Source: Geomobilibacter sp964432205
Lineage (GTDB): Bacteria > Desulfobacterota > Desulfuromonadia > Geobacterales > DSM-12255
Direction: 5' to 3'
Assembly: GCA_964432205.1 (NCBI GenBank)
Contig: CAYSMK010000012.1
Span: 1-64,000, forward strand
Length of the DNA stretch: 64,000 nt
In this document: piece after piece, positions 7,467 to 15,398 of the stretch
Position numbering within the stretch: position 1 is the stretch's first letter
Layout of the letters: each line of letters begins with the position of its first letter
The notes under the pieces: model-generated
Seen by the model: only the letters and a program-made list of their open reading frames with translations
What the model was told of the DNA's origin: nothing
Database searches by the model: none
Made by a program: the position numbers and the translations under genes

Positions 7467-9469
7467 CCGCTCACCTCGTCGCTGGCAAAGGCCAGCAGCT
7501 CCGCCCCTTCGTTGACCACCGCACCTGCCGCAAAATGGATCTCCGCGACCACGCCATTTCGGGGGGCGGTGATGGTATGCTCCATCTTCATCGCCTCCAG
7601 GATGACCAGCGGTGCGCCGCGTTCCACCCGGGCTCCGGGCGCCACCAAGAGCGCTACGATCTTGCCCGGCATGGGGGCGGTCAGGCGGCCCCCCTCGATC
7701 TCCTCTTCACCGGCATGGGCCAGCGGGTCGTGAAGGGTCAGGCGATGGCTGCTGCCATGGGTGACGATGGTCAGGTCCGAGCCATGGCGGACCACCGTGG
7801 CCCTGATCCGGGCACCTCCCAGGTCGGCCAGGAGGTCATCACCGTCCAGTCGGCCACGCGTCAGCAGCTGTCCGCCCGGCAGGTCCAGCAGGTAGCCCGA
7901 GGGGCGATAGTGGGCCGTGATACAGACCGCCGACTCGTTGTCGCCGAAGGTCAGTACCTGATGGTTGTCGCCGTTCATCTGCCAGCCGGTGGTCAGGTGC
8001 CAGGGCGACCAGCGGTCGCAGGAGTCCGCGGCGGCCAGTTCCGCTTCGCCAGCCCGGCGCAGGAGGACATCGAGGCAGGCCAGGGCCAGCACCTGGTCAG
8101 TGGCCGGAACTGCCTCGGGAAAGAGCAGGTCACGGTGCCGCTCGATGAAACCGGTGTCGAGATCAGCGGCGGCAAAGGCGGGATGGCTTGCCACCGCGGC
8201 CAGAAACTCCACATTGGTGGTCACCCCGACCACCTGGTACTCGGCGAGGGCGGAGCGCAGGCGGCGGAGTGCCCCGGAGCGGGTGGCATCCCAGACAATG
8301 AGCTTGGCGATCATCGGGTCGTAATGGATGCTGACGCTGTCCCCCTGGCGTACGCCGGTATCGATCCTTACATGGGCGCTCTCCTGCGGGGTGCGCAGGT
8401 GGGTCAGGTCGCCGATGGACGGCAGGAAATCGCGGGCCGGATCCTCGGCATAGATGCGGGCCTCGATGGCATGCCCCCCGATGGCCAGTTCATGCTGCCC
8501 GCAGGGGAGCTCCCCGCCCGCTGCCACCAGCAGCTGCCACTCCACCAGGTCCTGGCCGGTGATCATCTCGGTGACCGGATGTTCCACCTGCAGCCGGGTG
8601 TTCATCTCCATGAAGTAGAAGGAACCGTCCTCGTCCAGGAGGAATTCGACGGTGCCGGCGCCGACATAGCCGATGGCGCGGGCCGCAGCAACGGCCGCGG
8701 CCCCCATGTTCTCCCGCAGCCCCTCGTCCATGCCCGGTGCCGGCGCCTCCTCCAGCACCTTCTGGTGGCGGCGCTGTATGGAGCAGTCGCGTTCGAAGAG
8801 GTGGACGGCATTGCCGCGGGCATCGGCAAAGACCTGGATTTCCACATGGCGCGGCCGGGTCAGGTACTTTTCCAGAAGCACCCGGTCGTCGCCGAAGCCG
8901 GAGAGCGCCTCCCGCTTGGCCGCGGCCAGCGCATCGGCGAAGGATGGTGCATCCCAGACGACCCGCATCCCCTTGCCGCCGCCGCCGGCGGTCGCCTTGA
9001 TCAATACCGGGTAGCCGATCCGGTCCGCGGCGCCCTGCAGCAGGGGAGGGCTCTGGTCTTCGCCGTGGTAGCCGGGGACCAGCGGCACAGCCGCCTCTTC
9101 CATGATCCGCTTGGCCGCACTCTTCGAACCCATGGCCCGGATGGCCGCCGGCGGAGGGCCGATGAAGACGATCCCGGCCTGGACGCAGGCTTCGGCAAAC
9201 CCGGCGTTCTCCGAAAGGAAGCCGTAGCCGGGGTGGATGGCCTGGCTGCCGCTTCTTCTGGCCACGTCCAGGATCACGTCGGGGAGGAGGTAGCTCTCCC
9301 GCGCCGGGGCCGGGCCGATGTGATAGGCCTCGTCTGCCAGGGCCACGTGCAGGGCGCCCGCATCGGCATCGGAGTAGACCGCGACGGTGCGGATGCCGAG
9401 TTTCCGGGCGGTGCGGATGACGCGGCAGGCGATCTCGCCACGGTTGGCAATCAGGATTTTATCGAACAT
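7463..9469 (-). CDS. liuD: Methylcrotonyl-CoA carboxylase, biotin (alpha) subunit
   Basis: This is a 668-residue biotin carboxylase plus biotin carrier. It starts MFDKILIANRGEIA, giving the usual family length, with AAGGA eight bases upstream; a longer in-frame start at 9544 would add 25 unlikely residues. The ATP-grasp domain carries GGGGKGMR, the EMNTRLQVEHPVTE active site lies near residue 300, and the biotinyl Lys sits in EAMKMEH near the C-terminus. It works with the beta subunit at 10372-11979 on 3-methylcrotonyl-CoA. Separation of the two carboxylase genes by a hydratase gene is common in liu operons. Confidence 0.93.
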   Translation of the reverse strand: MFDKILIANRGEIACRVIRTARKLGIRTVAVYSDADAGALHVALADEAYHIGPAPARESYLLPDVILDVARRSGSQAIHPGYGFLSENAGFAEACVQAGIVFIGPPPAAIRAMGSKSAAKRIMEEAAVPLVPGYHGEDQSPPLLQGAADRIGYPVLIKATAGGGGKGMRVVWDAPSFADALAAAKREALSGFGDDRVLLEKYLTRPRHVEIQVFADARGNAVHLFERDCSIQRRHQKVLEEAPAPGMDEGLRENMGAAAVAAARAIGYVGAGTVEFLLDEDGSFYFMEMNTRLQVEHPVTEMITGQDLVEWQLLVAAGGELPCGQHELAIGGHAIEARIYAEDPARDFLPSIGDLTHLRTPQESAHVRIDTGVRQGDSVSIHYDPMIAKLIVWDATRSGALRRLRSALAEYQVVGVTTNVEFLAAVASHPAFAAADLDTGFIERHRDLLFPEAVPATDQVLALACLDVLLRRAGEAELAAADSCDRWSPWHLTTGWQMNGDNHQVLTFGDNESAVCITAHYRPSGYLLDLPGGQLLTRGRLDGDDLLADLGGARIRATVVRHGSDLTIVTHGSSHRLTLHDPLAHAGEEEIEGGRLTAPMPGKIVALLVAPGARVERGAPLVILEAMKMEHTITAPRNGVVAEIHFAAGAVVNEGAELLAFASDEVSG

Positions 9470-9554
9470 AGTGAGTGTCCTTGTGATTGTTGCTCCCGCA
9501 GCTTTTTCCCCTCCCTTGACGGGAGGGGACTCCATGCGAGGCATTGCGCATCCG

Positions 9555-10349
9555 TCAGCCTTTCATCCATGCCGGCGGGCGCTTTTCCAGAAAGGCGGAC
9601 AGTCCGTCGCGGCATTCGGCCGAGGCGCGCCGGTCGGCCATCAGTCCGGCGGTCTCCGCGATCAGCGCCTCATCCACGAGCCGCCCGGAAACGTTGGCGA
9701 TCAGTTTCTTTGCCGCCACCATGGCGCCGGGGCCGTTCTTGAGCATGGTGGACGTCAGCCGGTCGGCAGCGGCGCTAAGCTCCTGTTCATCGGCCACCAC
9801 CTCATGGACAAGGCCGATGCGGTGTGCTTCGGCTGCCGTTATGACTTCGGCGGTCATGAAATAGCGCCTTGCCGCGCGGGCACCGATGGCCGCGATCACA
9901 TAGGGGGAGATTACTGCCGGTATGAGCCCCAGTTTGACCTCGGAAACGCAGAATGTGGCCCGCGCCGTGGCTATGGCGATGTCACAGCAGGCCGTCAGGC
10001 CGACCCCGCCGCCGTAGGCTGCCCCCTGAACAAGCGCCAGGGTAGGCTTGGCAAGCCCGTTGAGGGTGTGCATCAGGTCCGCAATCCCCCTGGCATCGGC
10101 CAGGTTCTGCTCGCGCGAATTGTCGGCCATGCGCCGCATGTCGTTCAGGTCGGCACCGGCGGAAAAGCTCTTGCCGCTGGCCGCCAGGATCACCAGCCGC
10201 ACGCCGGAGTCGGCCGCGAGCCGCCGCAATGATGCGGTCAGGTTGGCGACCAGGCTTTCGTTGAAAGCGTTGTGCAGCTCGGGACGGTTCATGGTCAGCG
10301 TCGCCCGGCCGGCATCATCCACACTGGTGAGAATGACTGCATCGTTCAT
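9555..10349 (-). CDS. liuC: Methylglutaconyl-CoA hydratase (enoyl-CoA hydratase family)
   Basis: This 264-residue crotonase-fold enzyme is placed to hydrate 3-methylglutaconyl-CoA to HMG-CoA. The oxyanion-hole segment GKSFSAGADL, the GAAYGGGVGL loop and a downstream SEVKLGLIPA with the catalytic Glu are visible. The chosen ATG at 10349 gives the usual length; the frame stays open further upstream without a better start. It lies between the two carboxylase subunit genes, which fixes the assignment more firmly than sequence alone would. Confidence 0.9.
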   Translation of the reverse strand: MNDAVILTSVDDAGRATLTMNRPELHNAFNESLVANLTASLRRLAADSGVRLVILAASGKSFSAGADLNDMRRMADNSREQNLADARGIADLMHTLNGLAKPTLALVQGAAYGGGVGLTACCDIAIATARATFCVSEVKLGLIPAVISPYVIAAIGARAARRYFMTAEVITAAEAHRIGLVHEVVADEQELSAAADRLTSTMLKNGPGAMVAAKKLIANVSGRLVDEALIAETAGLMADRRASAECRDGLSAFLEKRPPAWMKG

Positions 10350-10371
10350 GGGTGTATTCCTCTCAATCTCC

Positions 10372-11979
10372 CTACATCCTGAAGACGCCGAACTCGGTCT
10401 TTTCAGGGGGGGCGTTGCAGGATGCCGATATCCCCAGCCCCAGCACCATGCGGGTGTCGGCCGGGTCGATGATGCCGTCGTCCCACAGCCGTGCGCTGGC
10501 GTAGTAGGGATGCCCCTGGGTATCGTACAGTTCGCGGACCGGCGCCTTGAAGGCCTGTTCCTCTTCCGGGCTCCAGGTTTCGCCGCGCGCCTCCATGCCG
10601 TCCCGCTTGACCTGGGCCAGCACGCTGGCGGCCTGTTCGCCCCCCATGACCGAGATGCGCGCATTGGGCCAGATCCAGAGGAAGCGCGGGCTGAAGGCCC
10701 GGCCGCACATGCCGTAATTGCCGGCCCCGAAGCTGCCGCCGATGATGACCGTGAATTTGGGGACCGCCGCGCAGGCCACGGCCGTGACCATCTTGGCGCC
10801 ATCCTTGGCAATGCCGCCCGCCTCGTACTTGCTGCCGACCATGAAGCCGGTGATGTTCTGCAGGAAGACCAGGGGGATGCCGCGCTGGCTGCACAGTTCG
10901 ATGAAGTGTGCCCCCTTGAGGGCCGATTCGGAGAAAAGGATACCGTTGTTGGCGACGATGCCAACCGGGTAGCCCCAGATATGGGCAAAACCGCAGACCA
11001 GGGTGGTGCCGTACAGCTGTTTGAATTCGTCGAACTCGGAACCGTCGACGACCCGGGCGATCACCTCGCGCACGTCATACGGCTTGCGGGTGTCGGAGGG
11101 GATCACCCCGTACAGTTCCGACGGATCGTAGAGCGGCTCCAACGGCTCACGCAGGGCAAGGGTCGGTCGCTTGACCCGGTTCAGGTTCCCCACGCAGCGC
11201 CGGGCAATGGCCAGGGCATGGGCGTCGTCCACGGCATAGTGATCGGTCACGCCGGAGGTCCGGCAGTGGATGTCGGCCCCGCCCAGATCCTCGGCCGTGA
11301 CGACCTCACCGATGGCGGCCTTGACCAGTGGCGGACCCGCCAGGAAGATGGTCCCCTGGTTCTTGACGATGATGCTTTCACCCGACATCGCCGGCACATA
11401 GGCCCCGCCGGCGGTGCAGGAGCCGAGCACCACCGCGATCTGGGGGATCCCCCGGCCGGATAGGGTGGCCTGGTTGTAGAAAATTCTGCCGAAATGGTCC
11501 CGGTCGGGAAACACCTCCTCCTGCCGGGGAAGGTTGACCCCCCCGGACTCCACCAGGTAGATGCAGGGGAGATTGTTCTCCCGGGCGATATCCTGGGCGC
11601 GGAGATGCTTCTTCACGGTCAGGGGGAAGTAGCAGCCACCCTTGACCGTCGGGTCGTTGGCGACGATCATGCACTCCTGGCCCTTGATCCGGCCGATGCC
11701 GGTGATGATGCCGGCGGCCGGGGCCTCGTTGTCGTACATCCCGTATGCCGCGAACTGGGACAGCTCCAGGAACGGCGAACCGACATCGAGCAGCTGTCTG
11801 ACCCGCTCGCGCGCCAGCAGCTTGCCCCGCTCGATATGTTTCCTGCGGGCCCGTTCGTCACCGCCGAGGGCGATTTTCGCCACCTTTTCCCGCAGGTCGG
11901 CCACCAGCGACGTCATGACCGCCGCGTTGCGGCTGTAATCGTCGGACCCGCTCTTGATGCTGCTTTTCAGAACTGTCAT
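10372..11979 (-). CDS. liuB: Methylcrotonyl-CoA carboxylase, carboxyltransferase (beta) subunit
   Basis: This 535-residue carboxyltransferase has the two crotonase-like halves of acyl-CoA carboxylases. GGACTAGGAY-type and FLAGPPLVKAA segments mark the N half; FLQNITGFMVG and the GAGNYGMCGRAF loop mark the C half and are characteristic of methylcrotonyl- and geranyl-CoA carboxylases. The ATG at 11979 gives the normal family length. It transfers CO2 from the biotin of the alpha subunit to 3-methylcrotonyl-CoA. Confidence 0.93.
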   Translation of the reverse strand: MTVLKSSIKSGSDDYSRNAAVMTSLVADLREKVAKIALGGDERARRKHIERGKLLARERVRQLLDVGSPFLELSQFAAYGMYDNEAPAAGIITGIGRIKGQECMIVANDPTVKGGCYFPLTVKKHLRAQDIARENNLPCIYLVESGGVNLPRQEEVFPDRDHFGRIFYNQATLSGRGIPQIAVVLGSCTAGGAYVPAMSGESIIVKNQGTIFLAGPPLVKAAIGEVVTAEDLGGADIHCRTSGVTDHYAVDDAHALAIARRCVGNLNRVKRPTLALREPLEPLYDPSELYGVIPSDTRKPYDVREVIARVVDGSEFDEFKQLYGTTLVCGFAHIWGYPVGIVANNGILFSESALKGAHFIELCSQRGIPLVFLQNITGFMVGSKYEAGGIAKDGAKMVTAVACAAVPKFTVIIGGSFGAGNYGMCGRAFSPRFLWIWPNARISVMGGEQAASVLAQVKRDGMEARGETWSPEEEQAFKAPVRELYDTQGHPYYASARLWDDGIIDPADTRMVLGLGISASCNAPPEKTEFGVFRM

Positions 11980-12002
11980 GTCGCTATGCTCTCCCTTGGT
12001 CG

Positions 12003-12064
12003 TCCCCCCTCCTGCCTCCCCCCTCCGGGGGGAGAACTCTTTGCCCTCCCCCAGCGGGGGAGGG
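12003..12064. repeat. 62-bp G/C-rich palindromic repeat, copy 1
   Basis: These 62 bp are identical to 61045-61106. They contain two nested stems (CCCCCCTCC with GGGGGGAG, and CCCTCCCCC with GGGGGAGGG) joined by AACTCTTTG. Here the repeat sits between liuB and the isovaleryl-CoA dehydrogenase gene, where it could attenuate or process the operon transcript. Confidence 0.85.
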
Positions 12065-12108
12065 TCGGGGTGGGGGGGCTTATGGCGACTACCCAATGTT
12101 CTTCTTCG

Positions 12109-13281
12109 TCAATACGGCGCAGTTTCGTTGAACAGTTCCCGGCCGATCAGCATCCGCCGGATTTCGCTGGTGCCGGCACCGATCTCGTACAGCTTGGCGT
12201 CCCGCAGCAGCCGGCCGGTCGGATACTCGTTGATGTAGCCGTTGCCGCCCAGGATCTGGATCGCCTCCAGTGCCATCCAGGTGGCCTTTTCCGCCGCGTA
12301 GAGTATTGCGCCGGCCGCGTCCTTGCGAATGGCGTTCCTGCCGCTGCAGGCGTGGGCAACGGCATACACGTACGCACGGCAGGCATTCATGGTGCTGTAC
12401 ATGTCCGCGATCTTCCCCTGCATCAGCTGGAATTCGCCGATCGCTTTTCCGAACTGCCGCCGTTCGTGGATGTAGGGAACGACGACATCCAGGCAGGCCC
12501 GCATGATCCCCAGCGGCCCGGCCGCAAGTACTGCCCGCTCATAGTCGAGGCCGCTCATCAGGATCCTGACCCCTTCGCCCTCGTGACCGACCCTGTTCTC
12601 CTCCGGGACCTCGCAATCCTCGAATACCAGTTCGCAGGTGTCGGAGCCGCGCATGCCGAGTTTGTCCAGCTTCTGGGCCGTCGAGAACCCCTTGAACCCT
12701 TTCTCGATCAGGAAGGCGGTGATCCCCTTCGAGCCGGCGTTTATGTCCGTCTTGGCATAGACCAGCAGCGTGTTGGCGTGGGGACCGTTCGTGATCCACA
12801 TCTTGGTGCCGTTGAGGATGTACCGGTCCCCCTTCCGGTCGGCGCGCAGGCGCATGCCGACCACGTCCGAGCCGGCACCGGCCTCACTCATGGCCAATGC
12901 CCCCACATGTTCGCCGGAGATCAGCTTCGGGAGGTAGCGACGTTTCTGCTCCTCGCTGGCGTTGCGGTATATCTGGTTGATGCAGAGATTGGAATGGGCG
13001 CCGTAGGCGAGGCCGACCGAGGCCGAGGCGCGGCTGATCTCCTCGATGGCCACCACGTGCTCCAGATAGGCCATGCCGGCACCGCCATACTCTGCAGAAA
13101 CGGTGATGCCGTGCAGTCCCAGTGCCCCCATCTTCGGCCAGAGGTCCATGGGGAAGTGGTTTTCACGGTCGATATCCGCAGCCCTGGGCGCGATTTCGGC
13201 CATGGCAAAGGAGTAGACGGTTTCTCTCAGCAGATCGGCCGTTTCTCCCAGATCAAAATTCAGCGTCGGATACGGTTTCAT
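12109..13281 (-). CDS. liuA: Isovaleryl-CoA dehydrogenase
   Basis: This 390-residue flavoprotein acyl-CoA dehydrogenase oxidises isovaleryl-CoA to 3-methylcrotonyl-CoA. SEAGAGSDV and ITNGPHANTLLVYAKT form the FAD/substrate region. The catalytic Glu in GLDYERAVLAAG near residue 245 is at the position characteristic of isovaleryl-CoA dehydrogenases. RRQFGKAIGEFQ and the C-terminal QILGGNGYINEYP..RDAK motifs complete the family pattern. It is the first gene of the liu operon, behind a MerR-type promoter at 13396-13426. Electrons would go to an ETF encoded elsewhere. Confidence 0.93.
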   Translation of the reverse strand: MKPYPTLNFDLGETADLLRETVYSFAMAEIAPRAADIDRENHFPMDLWPKMGALGLHGITVSAEYGGAGMAYLEHVVAIEEISRASASVGLAYGAHSNLCINQIYRNASEEQKRRYLPKLISGEHVGALAMSEAGAGSDVVGMRLRADRKGDRYILNGTKMWITNGPHANTLLVYAKTDINAGSKGITAFLIEKGFKGFSTAQKLDKLGMRGSDTCELVFEDCEVPEENRVGHEGEGVRILMSGLDYERAVLAAGPLGIMRACLDVVVPYIHERRQFGKAIGEFQLMQGKIADMYSTMNACRAYVYAVAHACSGRNAIRKDAAGAILYAAEKATWMALEAIQILGGNGYINEYPTGRLLRDAKLYEIGAGTSEIRRMLIGRELFNETAPY

Positions 13282-13395
13282 CGCTCAACCTCCCTTTTCG
13301 TGGATCTCAAATGAACACGAACAGCTGTACCGGGGGCGTGGTAACGACCGGTGCGGAGGGTGTGGTAACTGTCCGTACCGCTAAACTTATGTTTC

Positions 13396-13426
13396 ATTAT
13401 AATAAACCAGTTTACGTTTAAGTCAA
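13396..13426 (-). promoter_or_regulatory. liu operon promoter with 19-bp spacer and LiuR-type box
   Basis: Read on the minus strand, TTGACT (13421-13426) and TATAAT (13396-13401) are separated by 19 bp, the long spacer typical of promoters activated by MerR-family proteins. The spacer and -35 contain GTTTACGTTTAAGTCAA (plus-strand reading, 13410-13426), which recurs with one change at 18125-18141. The start of transcription would be near 13389. The rest of 13282-13567 holds only the weak hairpin at 13471-13494. Confidence 0.75.
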
Positions 13427-13470
13427 TCTAAAATATAACAAGATTCTATCATATTGTTTTAGCATGCATA

Positions 13471-13494
13471 GTCCGAAACTGGCTGTTTTCGGAC
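13471..13494. repeat. Small hairpin downstream of the 13568 gene
   Basis: GTCCGAAA (13471-13478) pairs perfectly with TTTCGGAC (13487-13494) across an 8-base loop. It lies between the liu promoter and the end of the next gene. It lacks a T-run, so its role as a terminator is doubtful. Confidence 0.35.
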
Positions 13495-13567
13495 GGTGTT
13501 TCCCGGCCTTTTTGCCGTTGACCGATTTGTTGTTGCCTGGGGGCGGAGGTGTGGTGGTGACGCTGTT

Positions 13568-14443
13568 TTATGTCTGGTCGCGATCGGGAAAGGTGTTGAT
13601 GCCGGCAAAGGCACCTATGGTCTTGTAGATCCGGATATCCTCCCACGGCTCATCGAGGATCTTGTCCATTGACAGGTCATCCCATGGCTCGTCCAGGATG
13701 CCGTCATGGATTGCCCAGCTCCTGCCATGCACGGTCTTCTCCATGCCGGGCATGCGGAAAGGGGTGGTCCGGTCGAGCTTGTTGCAGAGCACCCCTCCGG
13801 GTCTGAATTCCCGGTCGATTTCCATCATCATGCGTCGCCCGTTGAGATAGTCGAACCCGTATTTTTCGTAGCGGATGGCATTGTCGTAGGTGAGCGGTTC
13901 CGCGAGGATGATGTCCATTTCCAGGGAATCAACGAACCGTTCGAACCGTGCGAAGAACTCGCCGAACATCCTGAAGCCGCGGCTGGTCTGGTTGGGAAAC
14001 AGTCCTGCCTGCATGGCCCGGATCTCTTCGCCGATATTCCGTCCCAGGGTGGTGAAGCAGTTGTCGTTGCCGTTTTCGTCCAGGTCTACCGCAAAGTAGG
14101 GGGCAAAGGGGTCGTTGATGATACAGAAGGAGAGTTCCATTTGATGGAAATGGGTCTCGGCAATGTCGAGAAAGAAGGTGGTGCGGCGGTCATCGGGGTC
14201 ATGTCTGACTTCGATCCGGGCCAGCGACAGGCCGTCCGGGGCGATGATGGTGACCCTGCGGCGCCCGTCGGCACCCTCGAGCGTTTCGGGGGAGATCTCC
14301 AGGAGCTGGAGCAGGCGCGGCGGTATGATTCCGGTGTAGATCCTCTGTTTTTCTGCCGTCTCAAGGGCATTTATATCGGCAAGTCCGCCCAGGAGGGTTC
14401 CTTTTGCCGAGCGTAGCGGCTCATTCCCCGGCAGTTTGCTCAT
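13568..14443 (-). CDS. Conserved unknown protein, possibly acetyltransferase-like
   Basis: This is a 291-residue protein I cannot name. It has no signal peptide or membrane segment. A segment near residue 200 (AIRYEKYGFDYLNG...MMMEID) resembles the C-terminal part of GNAT acetyltransferases, but the rest does not obviously fit. Near residues 250-270 a short unit ILDEPW(D/E)D is repeated in tandem. The start is supported by GGAGGGG just upstream. It is the first gene upstream of the liu promoter and shares its strand, so a role linked to acyl-CoA metabolism is possible by position only. Confidence 0.6.
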   Translation of the reverse strand: MSKLPGNEPLRSAKGTLLGGLADINALETAEKQRIYTGIIPPRLLQLLEISPETLEGADGRRRVTIIAPDGLSLARIEVRHDPDDRRTTFFLDIAETHFHQMELSFCIINDPFAPYFAVDLDENGNDNCFTTLGRNIGEEIRAMQAGLFPNQTSRGFRMFGEFFARFERFVDSLEMDIILAEPLTYDNAIRYEKYGFDYLNGRRMMMEIDREFRPGGVLCNKLDRTTPFRMPGMEKTVHGRSWAIHDGILDEPWDDLSMDKILDEPWEDIRIYKTIGAFAGINTFPDRDQT

Positions 14444-14569
14444 TTCCCCTCCGAAAAGAGTTGAATCCCGCGGTACCCGGAGCAGCCGATACCCCCGGTG
14501 CAGCCTTGAACTGCCTACAGTATGCAGTAAAAAGTTGCACTTGTCAGGGGTATCGTCAGAATTGTAGCC

Positions 14570-15151
14570 TTACTCCTCCACTGTGAATTCCCAGGCACAC
14601 CAGTATGCATCGGGGTGGGCATCCGGCGGGCAGGCGATGCAGTTGGTCCGGATGCGCGGGTCCACGGTCCTGGCAAACTCGGCATACTCCACCAGCCCCA
14701 CGCTCTTGCAGGGGAAGTCCGAAAGCCCCTTTCGTTTGCGGGCCGACTGCACCCGGCAGTCCAGCATCCTGAATACCACCCGGTTCGTCGACACCTCTAT
14801 GCAGTCCTGCAGGTTGAGGCGGGCATAGAACCGATGAGCCAGGCACTTCATGAGCGCCGGGATGCCGCCGCCCGGTTTCATTCCCAGGCGTTCCATGATC
14901 CGCTTGGCCTCGATCACCGTGAAATGCCGCCACGCCTCGCGGTCGGCATCGATGGCGGTATCCATGCCGTGCGTCTTCTCCACGGCCTGGAACCAGAGGC
15001 CGTCGTGGGCAAGCCAGTTCTTGGCATCGTCGAGTATGATGCCGATCAACTCCTCCTTGCTCAGTTCATACAGGAGCTTGATCCCCTCATCGCCGGTCAT
15101 GCCGGACGGTTCGGTATAGGCGTGAACTGCTTTCTCGACGGTGCTGGTCAT
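14570..15151 (-). CDS. DUF6125-type cytosolic protein, Cys-rich C-terminus
   Basis: This is a 193-residue soluble protein. The start ATG at 15151 is preceded by AAGGAG; a longer frame exists but reads through a hairpin. The N-terminal half has the run LSKEELI...DDAKNWLAHDGLWFQAVE seen in proteins annotated as DUF6125. The C-terminal half has conserved cysteines (LDCR, FPCKS, NCIACPPD, YWCAW) that could bind a metal. The family has some likeness to aminothiazoline-carboxylate hydrolases, which is not proof of activity. GTTTACGTGTACAGAA upstream (around 15168) loosely resembles the LiuR box. Confidence 0.65.
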   Translation of the reverse strand: MTSTVEKAVHAYTEPSGMTGDEGIKLLYELSKEELIGIILDDAKNWLAHDGLWFQAVEKTHGMDTAIDADREAWRHFTVIEAKRIMERLGMKPGGGIPALMKCLAHRFYARLNLQDCIEVSTNRVVFRMLDCRVQSARKRKGLSDFPCKSVGLVEYAEFARTVDPRIRTNCIACPPDAHPDAYWCAWEFTVEE

Positions 15152-15193
15152 AATATCTCCTTTCCGTTTACGTGTACAGAATGGTTGGGTTGG

Positions 15194-15218
15194 AAAAACC
15201 CCGCGCCGGAGCGCGGGG
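15194..15218 (-). terminator. Intrinsic terminator
   Basis: On the minus strand CCCCGCGC and GCGCGGGG form a perfect 8-bp stem (15199-15206 with 15211-15218) with a four-base loop, followed by TTTTT. It lies after the symporter gene, upstream of the DUF6125 gene, and would separate the two units. Confidence 0.85.
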
Positions 15219-15252
15219 GGCATTTCGTTTACTTTATCACGGTTGCACAGTA

Positions 15253-15335
15253 ACCCCTCCTGACCTCCCCTTATTTTAAGGGGAGGAACGGTTCTCTCCC
15301 CCTCTTAAGTTAAGAGGGGGCCAGGGGGAGTTATG
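15253..15335. repeat. Purine/pyrimidine-strand repeat, intact copy
   Basis: Two short palindromes lie in tandem: CCTCCCCTTATTTTAAGGGGAGG and then CCCCCTCTTAAGTTAAGAGGGGG, ending GGGGGAGTTATG. The same pair occurs at 60959-61177, where a 135-bp element splits the second palindrome. After it, ACGTAGGCT and AGCTTACGT (about 15339-15370) form another 8-of-9 hairpin downstream of the symporter stop. Confidence 0.75.
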
Positions 15336-15398
15336 TTCCGACGTAGGCTGAACAAGATGAGAGCTTACGTCGAGATGTTCGGAAGATCGCGCTCGCCC

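Noticed and set aside
7535..9742. A 735-codon plus-strand open frame opposite the carboxylase alpha gene
   Set aside because: It is a high-GC antisense artefact; the minus-strand protein has full biotin carboxylase motifs.
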